NCBI GenBank assembly: GCA_964545475.1
Contig: CAZJGG010000012.1
Location: forward strand, 1-55,201
DNA: 55,201 nucleotides
From: CAZJGG01 sp964545475
GTDB taxonomy: Bacteria; Bacillota; Clostridia; Lachnospirales; JAISER01
Direction of reading: 5' to 3'
Notes under the pieces: generated by a model
Told to the model about the DNA's origin: nothing
Databases searched by the model: none
The model's input: the letters and a program-made list of their open reading frames with translations, nothing else
Shown: positions 34,723 through 44,398 of the stretch, piece by piece
Position numbering within the stretch: position 1 is the stretch's first letter
How the letters are laid out: each line of letters starts with the position of its first letter
Position numbers and translations under genes: made by a program

Positions 34723-35886
34723 TTATTTTCCTCTTTTTAGAAAGAAAGAGCTTAATTTAAGGTAGGTAATTACAGCGGAAAAAATCATAAGTAGTGCTGT
34801 GATTAAAAATATTGTGTTATCTCCGTTTAAAATCCCTAAAATATAATGTGTGCTGAAAAAGCAAAGGGATATGTTGCCTAAAAAGCTGTTTAATTCAATA
34901 AGGTTAATAAATACACTTCCAAATGCCAAAACCGCAATAGCTATAATTGCAAAATTGGAATAAAGCCATTCACTGTTTTTTATAAATAATATAACTATAT
35001 AACTTAAAATAGTAAGGCAAAAAACATAAGCTTTAATATAAATAACTTCGCTTAAAAAGCCACCAAGCAAATAAGGCTTAAAAAAGAATATAAATGTAAG
35101 CCCGCATAAGGCAGGGAAAAGGGCGGATATAAAAACACCAAGGCTTGTTGCGTTATTATTTATTATTATGTTTTGTTTACTAAGCTTTAAGTAAATTCCG
35201 GTTTTATTGTCATCCAGAAGCCCAGCCGTAATAAAATAAATAAAAAGAAAGCAATAAAAAGCAATTACACCGTGAACAACATGGGATTCATCAATAAGGG
35301 TAGGTGATAAAAATGTTTCCTCCTGCTCTCCATAAGTGTTTACATAATTTACTTTCATAAAAATATCTTTGTCGTAATATGCTTTAACTTCCTCATAAAC
35401 CTGTGAAACGGTTATATCAATTCCAACGCTTTGAAGGTAGTCAGCAGCAATATATGGTGAAACGGCTTTTAAAACCGAAGCATAAAACAATTCATTAATA
35501 AAGCCTGTAGCAGTAGAAGCCGGAGAAACATAAACCTCCCCAACTTTATCTGCTTTACCCTTATCTATTAATTGCTCCAAGTCTTCAACCATATATCCGC
35601 ATTCAATTTTTGCGCCGGAAATATCATTTTTCATTTCAGTAAGATTATCGTATATAGTAACGTTTATATTGCTTTTAGAAGCAAAATTTAAATAAATATC
35701 ATTTTGGATTTCATTTTCGCTGTCAAATATTATTCCGGCGTTAACAGCCATGTTTTTACTGTTTTTATTAAAATAAAGCATTATGCAACCTAAAGAAATA
35801 AACAGAAGCGCAAAAAAAACTAAATAATATTTAGAAATAACAATGCGTTTTATATTTAGATATAGAGATGTTATAAAAAAAGACAA
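34723..35886 (-). CDS. ABC-2-type membrane permease, subunit 2
   Basis: A 387-residue protein: one N-terminal membrane helix (YYLVFFALLFISLGCIMLYF), a ~165-residue extracytoplasmic domain, and five or six C-terminal helices. This is the ABC-2/YhgE-like plan. It follows its sister gene by 4 bp. No ATPase gene accompanies the pair. It may use an ATPase from elsewhere or act otherwise. Substrate unknown. Confidence 0.75.
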   Translation of the reverse strand: MSFFITSLYLNIKRIVISKYYLVFFALLFISLGCIMLYFNKNSKNMAVNAGIIFDSENEIQNDIYLNFASKSNINVTIYDNLTEMKNDISGAKIECGYMVEDLEQLIDKGKADKVGEVYVSPASTATGFINELFYASVLKAVSPYIAADYLQSVGIDITVSQVYEEVKAYYDKDIFMKVNYVNTYGEQEETFLSPTLIDESHVVHGVIAFYCFLFIYFITAGLLDDNKTGIYLKLSKQNIIINNNATSLGVFISALFPALCGLTFIFFFKPYLLGGFLSEVIYIKAYVFCLTILSYIVILFIKNSEWLYSNFAIIAIAVLAFGSVFINLIELNSFLGNISLCFFSTHYILGILNGDNTIFLITALLMIFSAVITYLKLSSFFLKRGK

Positions 35887-35890
35887 AAGA

Positions 35891-37060
35891 TCACCGCCTT
35901 AAATGTAAGCAAAAGCTTAATAACATTACAACAGCAAAAATTAAAACAAGTGGCGGCAAAAAATTTACATAGCCGAACTTTACAACAAAATTTTGTACCA
36001 TGGCTATTGCATAGCCGTTTAATGTAAATTTTTTTAAAACAGCAAAAATACCCGGCAAAAATGAAAGGGGCACAATCCCGCCGGATACAAACAAAGATAT
36101 AAATGAAAAAACAAAAACTATTAATCCTTTAATTCGGTTTTCAAAGGTTATGAGTGAAAGAAGGACAGAAAAAGCCGAAAGACAAAATGTGAACAGTATA
36201 AAAGACAAAATGTTTATGTAATTATATATTTTAACTTCATTAATTAAAATTATTGGAATAATAACAGTAAGGCAAAGAAATATATGCATTATAAAGCCGG
36301 AAATAGTGCTTGAAATAATCGGCATAATTTTCGGAATCCCGGTAATTGATAATTTGCTTAAAACCTTTTCATTATTAACGATAAAACAGTTAGAAACAAA
36401 AGCGATGTTAAGCATACAGAAAAAAATAAAGATATTGGCAGTAAAATATAAAAGGGGAGGCATTTTGTCGGTAGCAGAAACAACTGTGTTGGATAACATT
36501 CTAGCTCTGGCGGAATATAGGGAAAGGAACTGCAAATTAATGTCCCAAAAAGCCTTATCATAAAGAGAGTTACCGTTTTGGAGTGCTGCATTGTCTAAAA
36601 CAACATAGACACTGCCTTGTGTTGCGGATAATATTTCAACGTTACAATTAATAAAAAGCTTAATAAAAGACGCCTTTAGCCCATTACCCGAAACAACGGT
36701 TAATGGGCTGTTAACGCCTTGTTTAATATCCATAGCAAAGCTTTCCGGCATAACAGCATAAGCAGCGATTTCTCCGTTAATAAGCATTTGCTTGGCTTTT
36801 CCCTCGTCTAATTTAATAAATTTAACATAATCTTTTAAGCTAGGCATATCCTGCAAATTTGTATAAAGCAAATTTGTTTCATAAGAATTGTCGTTGTCTA
36901 CAATTCCCACAGAAAATGGCTCAATAAGCATATCAGAATACATAAGCTTTGCACCAGCCGTTCCGGCAAACAAAGACAACCCAAGGGAAAAGGCAATTAT
37001 AAAAATTATTTGCTTATAATTCATAAAAAAACGTTTTAAGTCGTAAATAATAGTAAACAT
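35891..37060 (-). CDS. ABC-2-type membrane permease, subunit 1
   Basis: A 389-residue protein with the same layout as its neighbour: N-terminal helix (QIIFIIAFSLGLSLFAGTAGA), a large outer domain to about residue 205, then five hydrophobic segments including GLIVFVFSFISLFVSGGIVPLSFLPG. The GGIVPLSFLP element is typical of ABC-2 permeases. It starts one base after the homoserine dehydrogenase stop, so it is transcribed with the threonine genes. Confidence 0.8.
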   Translation of the reverse strand: MFTIIYDLKRFFMNYKQIIFIIAFSLGLSLFAGTAGAKLMYSDMLIEPFSVGIVDNDNSYETNLLYTNLQDMPSLKDYVKFIKLDEGKAKQMLINGEIAAYAVMPESFAMDIKQGVNSPLTVVSGNGLKASFIKLFINCNVEILSATQGSVYVVLDNAALQNGNSLYDKAFWDINLQFLSLYSARARMLSNTVVSATDKMPPLLYFTANIFIFFCMLNIAFVSNCFIVNNEKVLSKLSITGIPKIMPIISSTISGFIMHIFLCLTVIIPIILINEVKIYNYINILSFILFTFCLSAFSVLLSLITFENRIKGLIVFVFSFISLFVSGGIVPLSFLPGIFAVLKKFTLNGYAIAMVQNFVVKFGYVNFLPPLVLIFAVVMLLSFCLHLRR

Positions 37061-37061
37061 T

Positions 37062-38084
37062 TTATAATCCTTTTATTAATTGCAATAAGTCGCTGTAAAT
37101 GCCGTAAGAGGTTTGTTCAATTTCCGGCTCATGCTCAATAACTGTAATTTTGCCCATTAAATCTGTTTCAATTTGTAGAACAGAAGACGTTCCTGAAACA
37201 GAAGCAAAAGGATGGCTTAAAGGTATTTCCTTGGGAATAACTTCTCCTTTGCAAACACCATTTTCAATATAACCTTTACAAATTAGCTTTATTACAGTAC
37301 ATTTTAATAAAGCAGTATGGATAGTATCACCGTTTATGTTTTCAATGCCTTGTTTTTCAATCATATCCGGTGTCATATTTCCGTTTAAAAGAACGTTAAT
37401 TAAAGCGCAGGTTTTTGCCGCCGCATCAGAACCATTTATGTCCATTGTAGGGTCTGTTTCGGCAAAGCCACGGCGTTTTGCTTCGGTTACCGCTTCTTCA
37501 AGTGTGCTTCCGTTTTGCATTTCATCTAAAATAAAGTTCGTGGTGGTGTTTAAAATGCCTTCAAAGGATAAAACCCTGCAACCGGGTAAGGCATATTTTA
37601 CAAGGTTAAAAACAGGTGCACCGTCCATAACTGTTGTTTCATATAAAAACATTTTACCTTGTTTCTTTGCAAGAGCATCAATTTCGTTAAAAGCCCACGC
37701 TATTGGGCCTTTATTTGCAGTAATAACGTTAAGCCCTCTGTTTAAGGCGCATTTAATATGGTCAATTGCAGGCTGTCCGTCTGTTATTGACAAGGGGCTT
37801 AATTCAATTAAAACATCAGCGTCACATTTTTCAATAACATCAAAACTTGACAAATCAACAGCGTTTTCAAACCTGTTGCTTGTTTTTAAGTGTTCAATTT
37901 GTCTTTCAAAATCAATTCCTTTTGAGTCAAGCAAAGCGCCTTTGCTTTTTGTGGCTATTGCTGTAATCAAAATATCTATGCCGTAAGCTTCTTTAATTTC
38001 AGCTTTTTTATTAATTATAATATTGCAAAAGCTTAAAGCGGAGTTTCCAAAACCAATAAAAGCAAGCTTTACTTGTTTTCTCAT
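37062..38084 (-). CDS. hom: Homoserine dehydrogenase (short form)
   Basis: A 340-residue NAD(P)-dependent enzyme reducing aspartate semialdehyde to homoserine. Nucleotide loop IGFGNSALSF (about 11-20), ITANKGPIAW with the conserved lysine, GILNTTTNFIL (usual family form NGTTN, here NTTTN), and ETDPTMDINGSDAAAK carrying the catalytic Asp and Lys. It lacks the C-terminal ACT domain of feedback-inhibited forms. Its start overlaps the threonine synthase stop by 4 bp. No homoserine kinase is in the window. Confidence 0.88.
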   Translation of the reverse strand: MRKQVKLAFIGFGNSALSFCNIIINKKAEIKEAYGIDILITAIATKSKGALLDSKGIDFERQIEHLKTSNRFENAVDLSSFDVIEKCDADVLIELSPLSITDGQPAIDHIKCALNRGLNVITANKGPIAWAFNEIDALAKKQGKMFLYETTVMDGAPVFNLVKYALPGCRVLSFEGILNTTTNFILDEMQNGSTLEEAVTEAKRRGFAETDPTMDINGSDAAAKTCALINVLLNGNMTPDMIEKQGIENINGDTIHTALLKCTVIKLICKGYIENGVCKGEVIPKEIPLSHPFASVSGTSSVLQIETDLMGKITVIEHEPEIEQTSYGIYSDLLQLIKGL

Positions 38085-39322
38085 ATGTTAACCTCCTTGA
38101 TGTTTAAAGCAGATATTAATTCACTCATTTCAGGGGGGATTTTAATAGGCACTCCTGCGGCGCTAATAGCGTTTTGAACGTCCTTTAGCCCATTTCCTGT
38201 AACGATTGAAACAATAATAGCATTTTTGTCAATTAAGCCTTTTTCAGAAGCGGCTTTAAGCCCGGCGGTTGCCGTAACTCCGGCAGGCTCGCCGAAAACC
38301 CCAGTGGTTTGCCCCAAAAGCTTCATAGCATCTAAAATTTCTTCATCAGAAACGTTTATACAGAAACCGCCTGAATCTTTAATAGCTTTAATTGCTTTAT
38401 CCGGGTTTCTGGGTACGCCGACAGCAATACTGTCTGCAATAGTGTTCTCTTCCATAGGTTCAAGTGGGTTATTTTCCGTAAAAGCCTTGTTAATAGGGTA
38501 ACATCCGCTGGACTGAACACTTATAATTTTAGGAAGTTTATCAATAAATCCGGTTTCGTATAAATCCACAAAGCCTTTCCAAACCCCTGCAATTGTACAG
38601 CCGTCCCCAACGGAAACAAAGATGTAATCAGGCGTTTTAAAGCCCATTTGTTCTGCAATTTCCAAAGAAACGGTTTTTTTGCCCTCAACAAGATAAGGAT
38701 TAATAGCGGCGTTTCTGTTATACCAGCCCCATTTTTCAATAGCTTGGGCAGAAAGGCGAAAAGTATCCTCGTAATTGCCTAAAACGCTTATAACGTTTGC
38801 TCCAAAAATAAGAAGCTGGGCAACTTTTCCCATAGGCGCACGCTGAGGCACAAAAATATAAGATTTAAGCCCCAGGGAAGCACAGCTTCCGGCTAAAGAG
38901 GAAGCGGCGTTTCCGGTAGAAGAACATGCAACAGTGTCTTTTCCTGCTTCAATTGCTTTAACAACGGCAATGGCGGAGGCTCTGTCTTTTAAGCTTGATG
39001 TTGGATTTTGTCCGTCATCTTTTATGTAAAGCCCGTTTATGCCAAGCTCCTTGCCAAGCCTTTTCGCTTTATATAAAGGCGAACCGCCAATTCTAAGAGG
39101 CGGAATAGGGGAGTCTTCTTTTATAGGAAGAAATTCCTTATACCGCCAAATAGTGTTTTCCTTTCTGGCGCTTAACTTTTCTTTGTTTAAGCTGTTTTTA
39201 ATATATTTGTAGTCAAACTTAATGTCTAATATACCCTCACATTTTTTGCAAGTATAGGTTGTTGGTGTTGCCTCATATTCTGCTCCGCATTTGATACAAA
39301 CCGCAGATATTACATTTTTCAT
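38081..39322 (-). CDS. thrC: Threonine synthase
   Basis: A 413-residue fold-type-II PLP enzyme converting O-phosphohomoserine to threonine. An N-terminal zinc ribbon (CIKCGAEY and CKKCEG, residues 9-35) is followed by the PLP lysine in NPTSSLKDRASA, SSTGNAASSLA, and VSVGDGCTIAG. The zinc-ribbon form is common in archaea and Clostridia. Because the cluster lacks thrB and includes an unassigned PLP enzyme, a threonine-synthase-like lyase with another substrate is possible. Confidence 0.82.
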   Translation of the reverse strand: MKNVISAVCIKCGAEYEATPTTYTCKKCEGILDIKFDYKYIKNSLNKEKLSARKENTIWRYKEFLPIKEDSPIPPLRIGGSPLYKAKRLGKELGINGLYIKDDGQNPTSSLKDRASAIAVVKAIEAGKDTVACSSTGNAASSLAGSCASLGLKSYIFVPQRAPMGKVAQLLIFGANVISVLGNYEDTFRLSAQAIEKWGWYNRNAAINPYLVEGKKTVSLEIAEQMGFKTPDYIFVSVGDGCTIAGVWKGFVDLYETGFIDKLPKIISVQSSGCYPINKAFTENNPLEPMEENTIADSIAVGVPRNPDKAIKAIKDSGGFCINVSDEEILDAMKLLGQTTGVFGEPAGVTATAGLKAASEKGLIDKNAIIVSIVTGNGLKDVQNAISAAGVPIKIPPEMSELISALNIKEVNI

Positions 39323-39336
39323 TGGTTATCTTCGCC

Positions 39337-40803
39337 TCACATTAAACCGGTTCTATGGTTAAATTCTGCAATAAGCTCATCAATTTTTTCAGCATCAGCT
39401 TCAGCGCATTCCCATATCTCGTCATATCCGTACCATTGGTCGTCTAACTCCTGAACGGTTTTGCCTTGCTGTTCAACCCAAGTGTAATATTTAAGATTAT
39501 GTACACGTTTGCGCTCTACATAAGTAAGTTCTAACAAATTATCTGTTTTTATGCCGTAAAGATGGGTGTTAAAATCTATTGCGGCATCATTTACGGTATA
39601 TTCTCCAAACATATCTCTTAATTCCTCAACACGAGAACCATACATTACTGAAGAATCCGTAAGAACCGTAGCAACTACATCATTTTCTGTAAGCTCATAA
39701 TATTTAGCAAATTTTATACAGCAAAGCATGTTTGCAATGCCGGATATACCCATAAGTGCCAAATTGTCAACATCTTCTTGGCTAATACCAATGTTTTTAA
39801 CAAGATATTCTTTGCCTTTAGCTTCGTTAAACAAGCGAAGCAGGCTCATTGTGTCGTCGTCGTCAATAGCAATAGCCATATCCGTATTTTTGCAGTTGTG
39901 TATCCAAGGGATATGTTTGTCTCCAATGCCCTCAATTCTGTGTGCACCGAAGCCATTATTTACAATTGTAGGGCATTGCAAAGCCTCTCCCACGGCAATT
40001 TTACTTTTTGGGAAAACTTTTTTTAAATAATCTCCGCTGCCAAGAGTTCCGGCAGAGCCGGATGTAAAGCAAGCCCCGGCGAAGTTTTTCTTTTCACCTT
40101 TAATTTCATAAAAAGCTTCTTCAATAGCTCTTCCCGTAACGTTGTAATGCCACATTCTGTTGCCCATTTCATCAAACTGATTGAAAATCATTACATCGTT
40201 TTTAGTTGTGCGAAGTTCGTTGGTTTTATCGAATATTTCCTTAACGTTACTTTCGCATCCTGGGGTCTTTATAACTTCCCCGGCAATTTTTGAAAGCCAT
40301 TCAAAACGTTCACGGCTCATGCCTTCCGGTAAAATTGCAACGGAATCGCAAGCAAGAAGCTTGGAATTAAAAGCTCCGCCACGGCAGTAATTTCCCGTAG
40401 ACGGCCATACAGCTTTATGAGATATTGTGTCAAATTGCCCTGTAACAAGCCTTGGAGCAAGGCAACCGAAAGAAGCTCCAACTTTGTGGCAACCAGTAGG
40501 AAACCATTTTCCAACCATGCAAATGATTTTGGCTTTAACTCCAGTAAGCTTTTGAGGTAATTCAATAAAATTTGGGGTTTTATATAATCCGCCAAATTCC
40601 TTCTGTTCATTTTTCCAGCTTATTCTGAACAAATTAACTGGGTCAATGTCCCACAAGCCTGTATTTTTTAGCTTGTCTTTAATCTTTTCCGGTATAAGAT
40701 CCGGGTTTTGCATTTGTTTAATCGTTGGGATAATAACATTGTTTTCTTTGGCTTTTTGAACATTTTTTGATAATACATCTTCATTTACCGACAAATTAAT
40801 CAA
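39337..40803 (-). CDS. Fold-type-II PLP-dependent protein of unknown function
   Basis: A 488-residue TrpB/threonine-synthase-fold protein, usually labelled only as a PLP-dependent protein beta subunit. A likely Schiff-base lysine is in TGCHKVGASFG, with WPSTGNYCRGGAF as substrate loop and FTSGSAGTLGSGDYL as phosphate cradle. Long N- and C-terminal extensions set it apart from cysteine and threonine synthases. The OrtB beta subunit of 2-amino-4-oxopentanoate thiolase is one possible relative, but no OrtA is adjacent. It lies 14 bp before thrC. The reaction is not assigned. Confidence 0.75.
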   Translation of the reverse strand: MINLSVNEDVLSKNVQKAKENNVIIPTIKQMQNPDLIPEKIKDKLKNTGLWDIDPVNLFRISWKNEQKEFGGLYKTPNFIELPQKLTGVKAKIICMVGKWFPTGCHKVGASFGCLAPRLVTGQFDTISHKAVWPSTGNYCRGGAFNSKLLACDSVAILPEGMSRERFEWLSKIAGEVIKTPGCESNVKEIFDKTNELRTTKNDVMIFNQFDEMGNRMWHYNVTGRAIEEAFYEIKGEKKNFAGACFTSGSAGTLGSGDYLKKVFPKSKIAVGEALQCPTIVNNGFGAHRIEGIGDKHIPWIHNCKNTDMAIAIDDDDTMSLLRLFNEAKGKEYLVKNIGISQEDVDNLALMGISGIANMLCCIKFAKYYELTENDVVATVLTDSSVMYGSRVEELRDMFGEYTVNDAAIDFNTHLYGIKTDNLLELTYVERKRVHNLKYYTWVEQQGKTVQELDDQWYGYDEIWECAEADAEKIDELIAEFNHRTGLM

Positions 40804-40827
40804 AATAAAATATCCCCTTTCATTTTA

Positions 40828-42231
40828 TCACATAGGACAACGCACCATATTAACTTTAAGGTCTCTAAATATTTTTATTATGTAAACGGCAGTTAAAACG
40901 GAAGCAACAATGTCCGAAAACGGCTGTGCAAACCATAAACCGTTTAAACCAAAAAACAGCGGAAAAATTAAATAAGAGGGTATAAGAACAATAACTTGCC
41001 TAAGCAAGCTTAAAAATGCCGAAAGCTTTGCTTTGCCAATAGCCGTGAAAAAGTTTACGCTTGGTGCTTGAAAACCGATAAACACACAAGTTGAAAGCAT
41101 TATTCTCATGCCAAAAGTTCCTAAATTAACTAAATCTGGGCTGTCGTTAAAGCTTTTTACAATGCTTCTTGCAAAAATTTCTACAAAAACAAAGCTTATA
41201 AAGCTTATTATAACAGAATAAATTGTACTCCATTTATAAGCCTCTTTAACTCTTTGATAGTTACCCGCACCGTAATTAAAACCAATAATAGGCTGGGCCC
41301 CTTGGTTAATACCAAAAACCGGCATTATAACAAGAGCCAAAAGTCCGTTAATAACAGTCATTGCGCTTATTGCAACGTCTCCGTTGCCAAGCTCTAAGTC
41401 TCCATAAAACTTAAGTTGTCTGTTAATAACAAACCCAACAACGCTAGCTGCAACTTGCATTAAAAACGGCGAAAAGCCAATAGCCATAATAGCAGTAACA
41501 GTTTCTTTATTTAAAGACAAATTTCTTTTATGTATTTTTAATAATGTTTTATCTGAAAAATAATATTGAAATACAAAAATTGTAGAAACCATCATGGATA
41601 ATATTGTAGCATATGCAGCGCCTTTAACGCCCATATCTAAAACAAGTATAAAAATTGGGTCAAGTATTATGTTAAGAATTGCGCCTATAAGTTGAGTTGT
41701 AGCAAAACGTTTTGGGTTGCCTGCAGCTCGGATAGGGTGATTTAAAGCAAAAGATAATATTTGAAAAATACAGCCTATTAAAATTATTGTTAAGTAATCG
41801 TTTGCAAAGGGATATGTAACATCGCTTGCGCCGATTCCCCATATAAGCTGGCTTTTAAACAAAAGACCAAAAATTGAAAACAAAGCCCCTACAATAATAC
41901 TAAGGGTTAAAGTGTTGCCTAAAACTCTTTCTGCCTTTTCGTGTTCTCTTTTTCCTAAATTTATAGAAATGTTTGCGGCGGCGCCAATGCCGATAAGCAT
42001 TGCGCCGCCAAGCCCTATAGTCATAATTGGCATTGTAAGCCCAACCCCGGCTAAGGCTTCTTTGCCTGCGCCGGGAATTTTTCCAACCCAAAAACGGTCT
42101 ACAACATTATATAAAGCGTTAATAAACATGCTTATAATGGTGGGGATTGAATACATTAATACTAGCTTCTTCAAATCCTCAGTTGCCATTCTTTGTTCTG
42201 TCGGTGTTAATTGTCTGTGTTCAGAATCCAT
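40828..42231 (-). CDS. MATE-family efflux transporter
   Basis: A 467-residue twelve-helix MATE (NorM/DinF-type) antiporter: PTIISMFINALYNVVDRFWVG in helix 1-2, GLGGAMLIGIGAAANISINLG, and GINQGAQPIIGFNYGAGNY in the second half. It expels organic cations or amphiphiles using Na+ or H+. It begins 12 bp after yugP and ends 24 bp before the orphan PLP gene, so it links the housekeeping block to the amino-acid cluster. Confidence 0.93.
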   Translation of the reverse strand: MDSEHRQLTPTEQRMATEDLKKLVLMYSIPTIISMFINALYNVVDRFWVGKIPGAGKEALAGVGLTMPIMTIGLGGAMLIGIGAAANISINLGKREHEKAERVLGNTLTLSIIVGALFSIFGLLFKSQLIWGIGASDVTYPFANDYLTIILIGCIFQILSFALNHPIRAAGNPKRFATTQLIGAILNIILDPIFILVLDMGVKGAAYATILSMMVSTIFVFQYYFSDKTLLKIHKRNLSLNKETVTAIMAIGFSPFLMQVAASVVGFVINRQLKFYGDLELGNGDVAISAMTVINGLLALVIMPVFGINQGAQPIIGFNYGAGNYQRVKEAYKWSTIYSVIISFISFVFVEIFARSIVKSFNDSPDLVNLGTFGMRIMLSTCVFIGFQAPSVNFFTAIGKAKLSAFLSLLRQVIVLIPSYLIFPLFFGLNGLWFAQPFSDIVASVLTAVYIIKIFRDLKVNMVRCPM

Positions 42232-42243
42232 TTTAAACTCCTA

Positions 42244-42948
42244 TTATCTTCTTCTATTCATCAAAGCTAAAAATCTTAATAAGTTTGCAAGAGAAACAAT
42301 TACAGCCGCGACATAAGTTAAAGCCGCTGCGCTTAAAACCTTTTTAGCTGATTGAGTCTCAGTTTCAGACAAAAAGTTGTAGTCCTCAAGCATTGCTAAA
42401 GCTCTTTTTGAAGCGTTAAATTCTACAGGAAGAGTAATTAACTGAAAAATAATAACCCCTAAAAACAGAACAATGCCAACGGACATAAGCATATAACCAA
42501 GCTGCCCTCTGCCGCCGGAAAGAAAAAGCCCGATAAATATTAAAGGCATAGACAAATTAGAGCTAATGCTAACAACAGGGTATATTGCGTTACGCAAGCT
42601 TAAAGCGGCATAACCAACGTTATGCTGAACAGCGTGGCCTGTTTCATGAGCGGCAACGCCGATAGCCGCAAGGGAAGTGCTGTTATATACGCTGTCTGAA
42701 AGACGGAGCCTTTTTGCCCGAGGGTCATAATGGTCGGACAAATGACCGGAAACACGTTCAACAGCAACGTCTGTAATGCCGGAAAGAGACAAAAGTTTTC
42801 TAGCAACGTCTGCCCCGGTTACACCTCTGGAACTTCTAACTTGGCTAAATTTATTAAAAGTTGAACTAACTTTCATTTGTGCGTAAAATGCTAAAAGCAT
42901 TGCTGGTATTAAAAAAATAAATGTAGAATCATACATAAAAAATGGCAT
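42244..42948 (-). CDS. YugP-type zinc metallopeptidase
   Basis: A 234-residue membrane protease: an N-terminal helix (STFIFLIPAMLLAFYAQM), the zinc site HETGHAVQH at about 101-109, then three further hydrophobic segments. The family is often found beside def and fmt in Clostridia, as here. Its physiological substrate is unknown. Confidence 0.9.
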   Translation of the reverse strand: MPFFMYDSTFIFLIPAMLLAFYAQMKVSSTFNKFSQVRSSRGVTGADVARKLLSLSGITDVAVERVSGHLSDHYDPRAKRLRLSDSVYNSTSLAAIGVAAHETGHAVQHNVGYAALSLRNAIYPVVSISSNLSMPLIFIGLFLSGGRGQLGYMLMSVGIVLFLGVIIFQLITLPVEFNASKRALAMLEDYNFLSETETQSAKKVLSAAALTYVAAVIVSLANLLRFLALMNRRR

Positions 42949-42958
42949 AAATTACCTC

Positions 42959-43894
42959 CTATTTTAAAACAGTTCCTATTTCAATAGGATGTCCTCTCAA
43001 ATAATCTGAAGCAAGCATTCTTCTTGAAGAGCTTGCTTGGATTTCTGTTAAAATTACTGCTCCATCCCCGGTTTTAACTACAATTCCTTTGCTTTTTATA
43101 ACGTCAATAACTTCTCCGTGTTTGCCTGTTTTGTTGGTATCAAAAACTAGCGCCTGCCATATTCTAAGCTTTTCATCGCTTATAAATGTGTATGCAACAG
43201 GGCTGGGGTTAAGCCCACGGATTAAATTAAAAATTTCATATGAAGTCTTGCTCCAATCAATATGCCCCATTTCTTTTGTTAGCATACAAGCGTATGTTGA
43301 AAGGCTGTCGTCCTGTTTTTGTCTTGGGGCTTCCCCTTTTTTTATTAAATCAAGGGTTTCAATAACAAGATTTGCACCTAAATTAATAAGCTTATCACCA
43401 AAAGTTCCGGCTGTGTCATGGTCTTCAATGGCAAGCTCTTGTTGTAAAATTATATCGCCGGAATCAAGCCCTTTGTCCATATACATAATAGTTGTGCCGC
43501 TTATTTTATCACCGTTTAAAATAGCATGGTTTATAGGCGCAGCACCTCTATATTTTGGAAGCAAAGAGGGGTGAACGTTTATACAACCGTATTTGGTAAT
43601 AGACAAAAGTCGTTCCGGAAGAATTTGGCCATAAGCAACAACTACAATAACATCCGGCTTAAGTGCGGCAATTTCGTCTATTACACTTTCCTCTTTTAAA
43701 CTTTCGGGTTGTAAAACAGGAATATTATTTATTAATGAATATTCCTTAACAAAAGTTGCCTGAAGTTTTTGTCCTCTGTCTTTAGGCTTATCCGGTTGAG
43801 TTATGCATAAAATAACGTCATGGTCTTGATGGTTAATTAAGCTTTCCAATACTTGTACAGCATAATAGGGAGTACCCATAAAAACGATTTTCAT
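42959..43894 (-). CDS. fmt: Methionyl-tRNA formyltransferase
   Basis: A protein of about 311 residues that formylates initiator Met-tRNA using 10-formyl-THF. N-terminal KIVFMGTPYYAVQVLE, the catalytic Asn and His in NVHPSLLPKYRGAAPINHAI, and the C-terminal OB-like domain are present. ATG 43894, nine bases after GGAG, is the start; an upstream in-frame ATG at 43915 lies inside def. It follows def by one base. Confidence 0.96.
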   Translation of the reverse strand: MKIVFMGTPYYAVQVLESLINHQDHDVILCITQPDKPKDRGQKLQATFVKEYSLINNIPVLQPESLKEESVIDEIAALKPDVIVVVAYGQILPERLLSITKYGCINVHPSLLPKYRGAAPINHAILNGDKISGTTIMYMDKGLDSGDIILQQELAIEDHDTAGTFGDKLINLGANLVIETLDLIKKGEAPRQKQDDSLSTYACMLTKEMGHIDWSKTSYEIFNLIRGLNPSPVAYTFISDEKLRIWQALVFDTNKTGKHGEVIDVIKSKGIVVKTGDGAVILTEIQASSSRRMLASDYLRGHPIEIGTVLK

Positions 43895-43895
43895 A

Positions 43896-44384
43896 TTAAT
43901 CTTCTCCGTTTCCATCTAAAGATTGATCACTATCTTCAATGTATTCAGCTTTGTCAATATATAGTATGCCGTCTAAGTGGTCAATTTCGTGGCACAAAAC
44001 AACCGCTTTTAAATCCTCGCCTTCTATTATTATTTCTTCACCGTTTCTGTTAAAACCAGTTGCTTTAACGTATTGTGGGCGTATAACACCGCCTGCTTTG
44101 CCGGGTACAGATAAGCAGCCTTCATGGCTTTCCTGTTCTCCCTGTCTTTCAATTATTTGTGGGTTAATAAGTTCAATAACACCCTCTTCATCGCCAACGT
44201 CTAAAACGATTATCCGCTTTAAAACGCCAACTTGTGGTGCTGCAAGTCCTACTCCGTTTCTAAAATGCATTGTTTCAGCCATGTCGTCTAAAAGCATATG
44301 TATGTTTTTAGAAACTTCTTTAACCACCTTGGCAGGCTTGCGTAAAATGTCATCGCCCTCAAACCGTAAATTTCTTATCGCCAT
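43896..44384 (-). CDS. def: Peptide deformylase
   Basis: A 162-residue metalloenzyme removing N-formyl groups from nascent proteins. All three motifs are present: GVGLAAPQVG (44-53), EGCLSVPG (88-95) and HEIDH (132-136). An acidic C-terminal tail extends past the usual end. It lies between priA and fmt, the common Clostridia order. Confidence 0.97.
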   Translation of the reverse strand: MAIRNLRFEGDDILRKPAKVVKEVSKNIHMLLDDMAETMHFRNGVGLAAPQVGVLKRIIVLDVGDEEGVIELINPQIIERQGEQESHEGCLSVPGKAGGVIRPQYVKATGFNRNGEEIIIEGEDLKAVVLCHEIDHLDGILYIDKAEYIEDSDQSLDGNGED

Positions 44385-44398
44385 TATTTTTCCTCACT

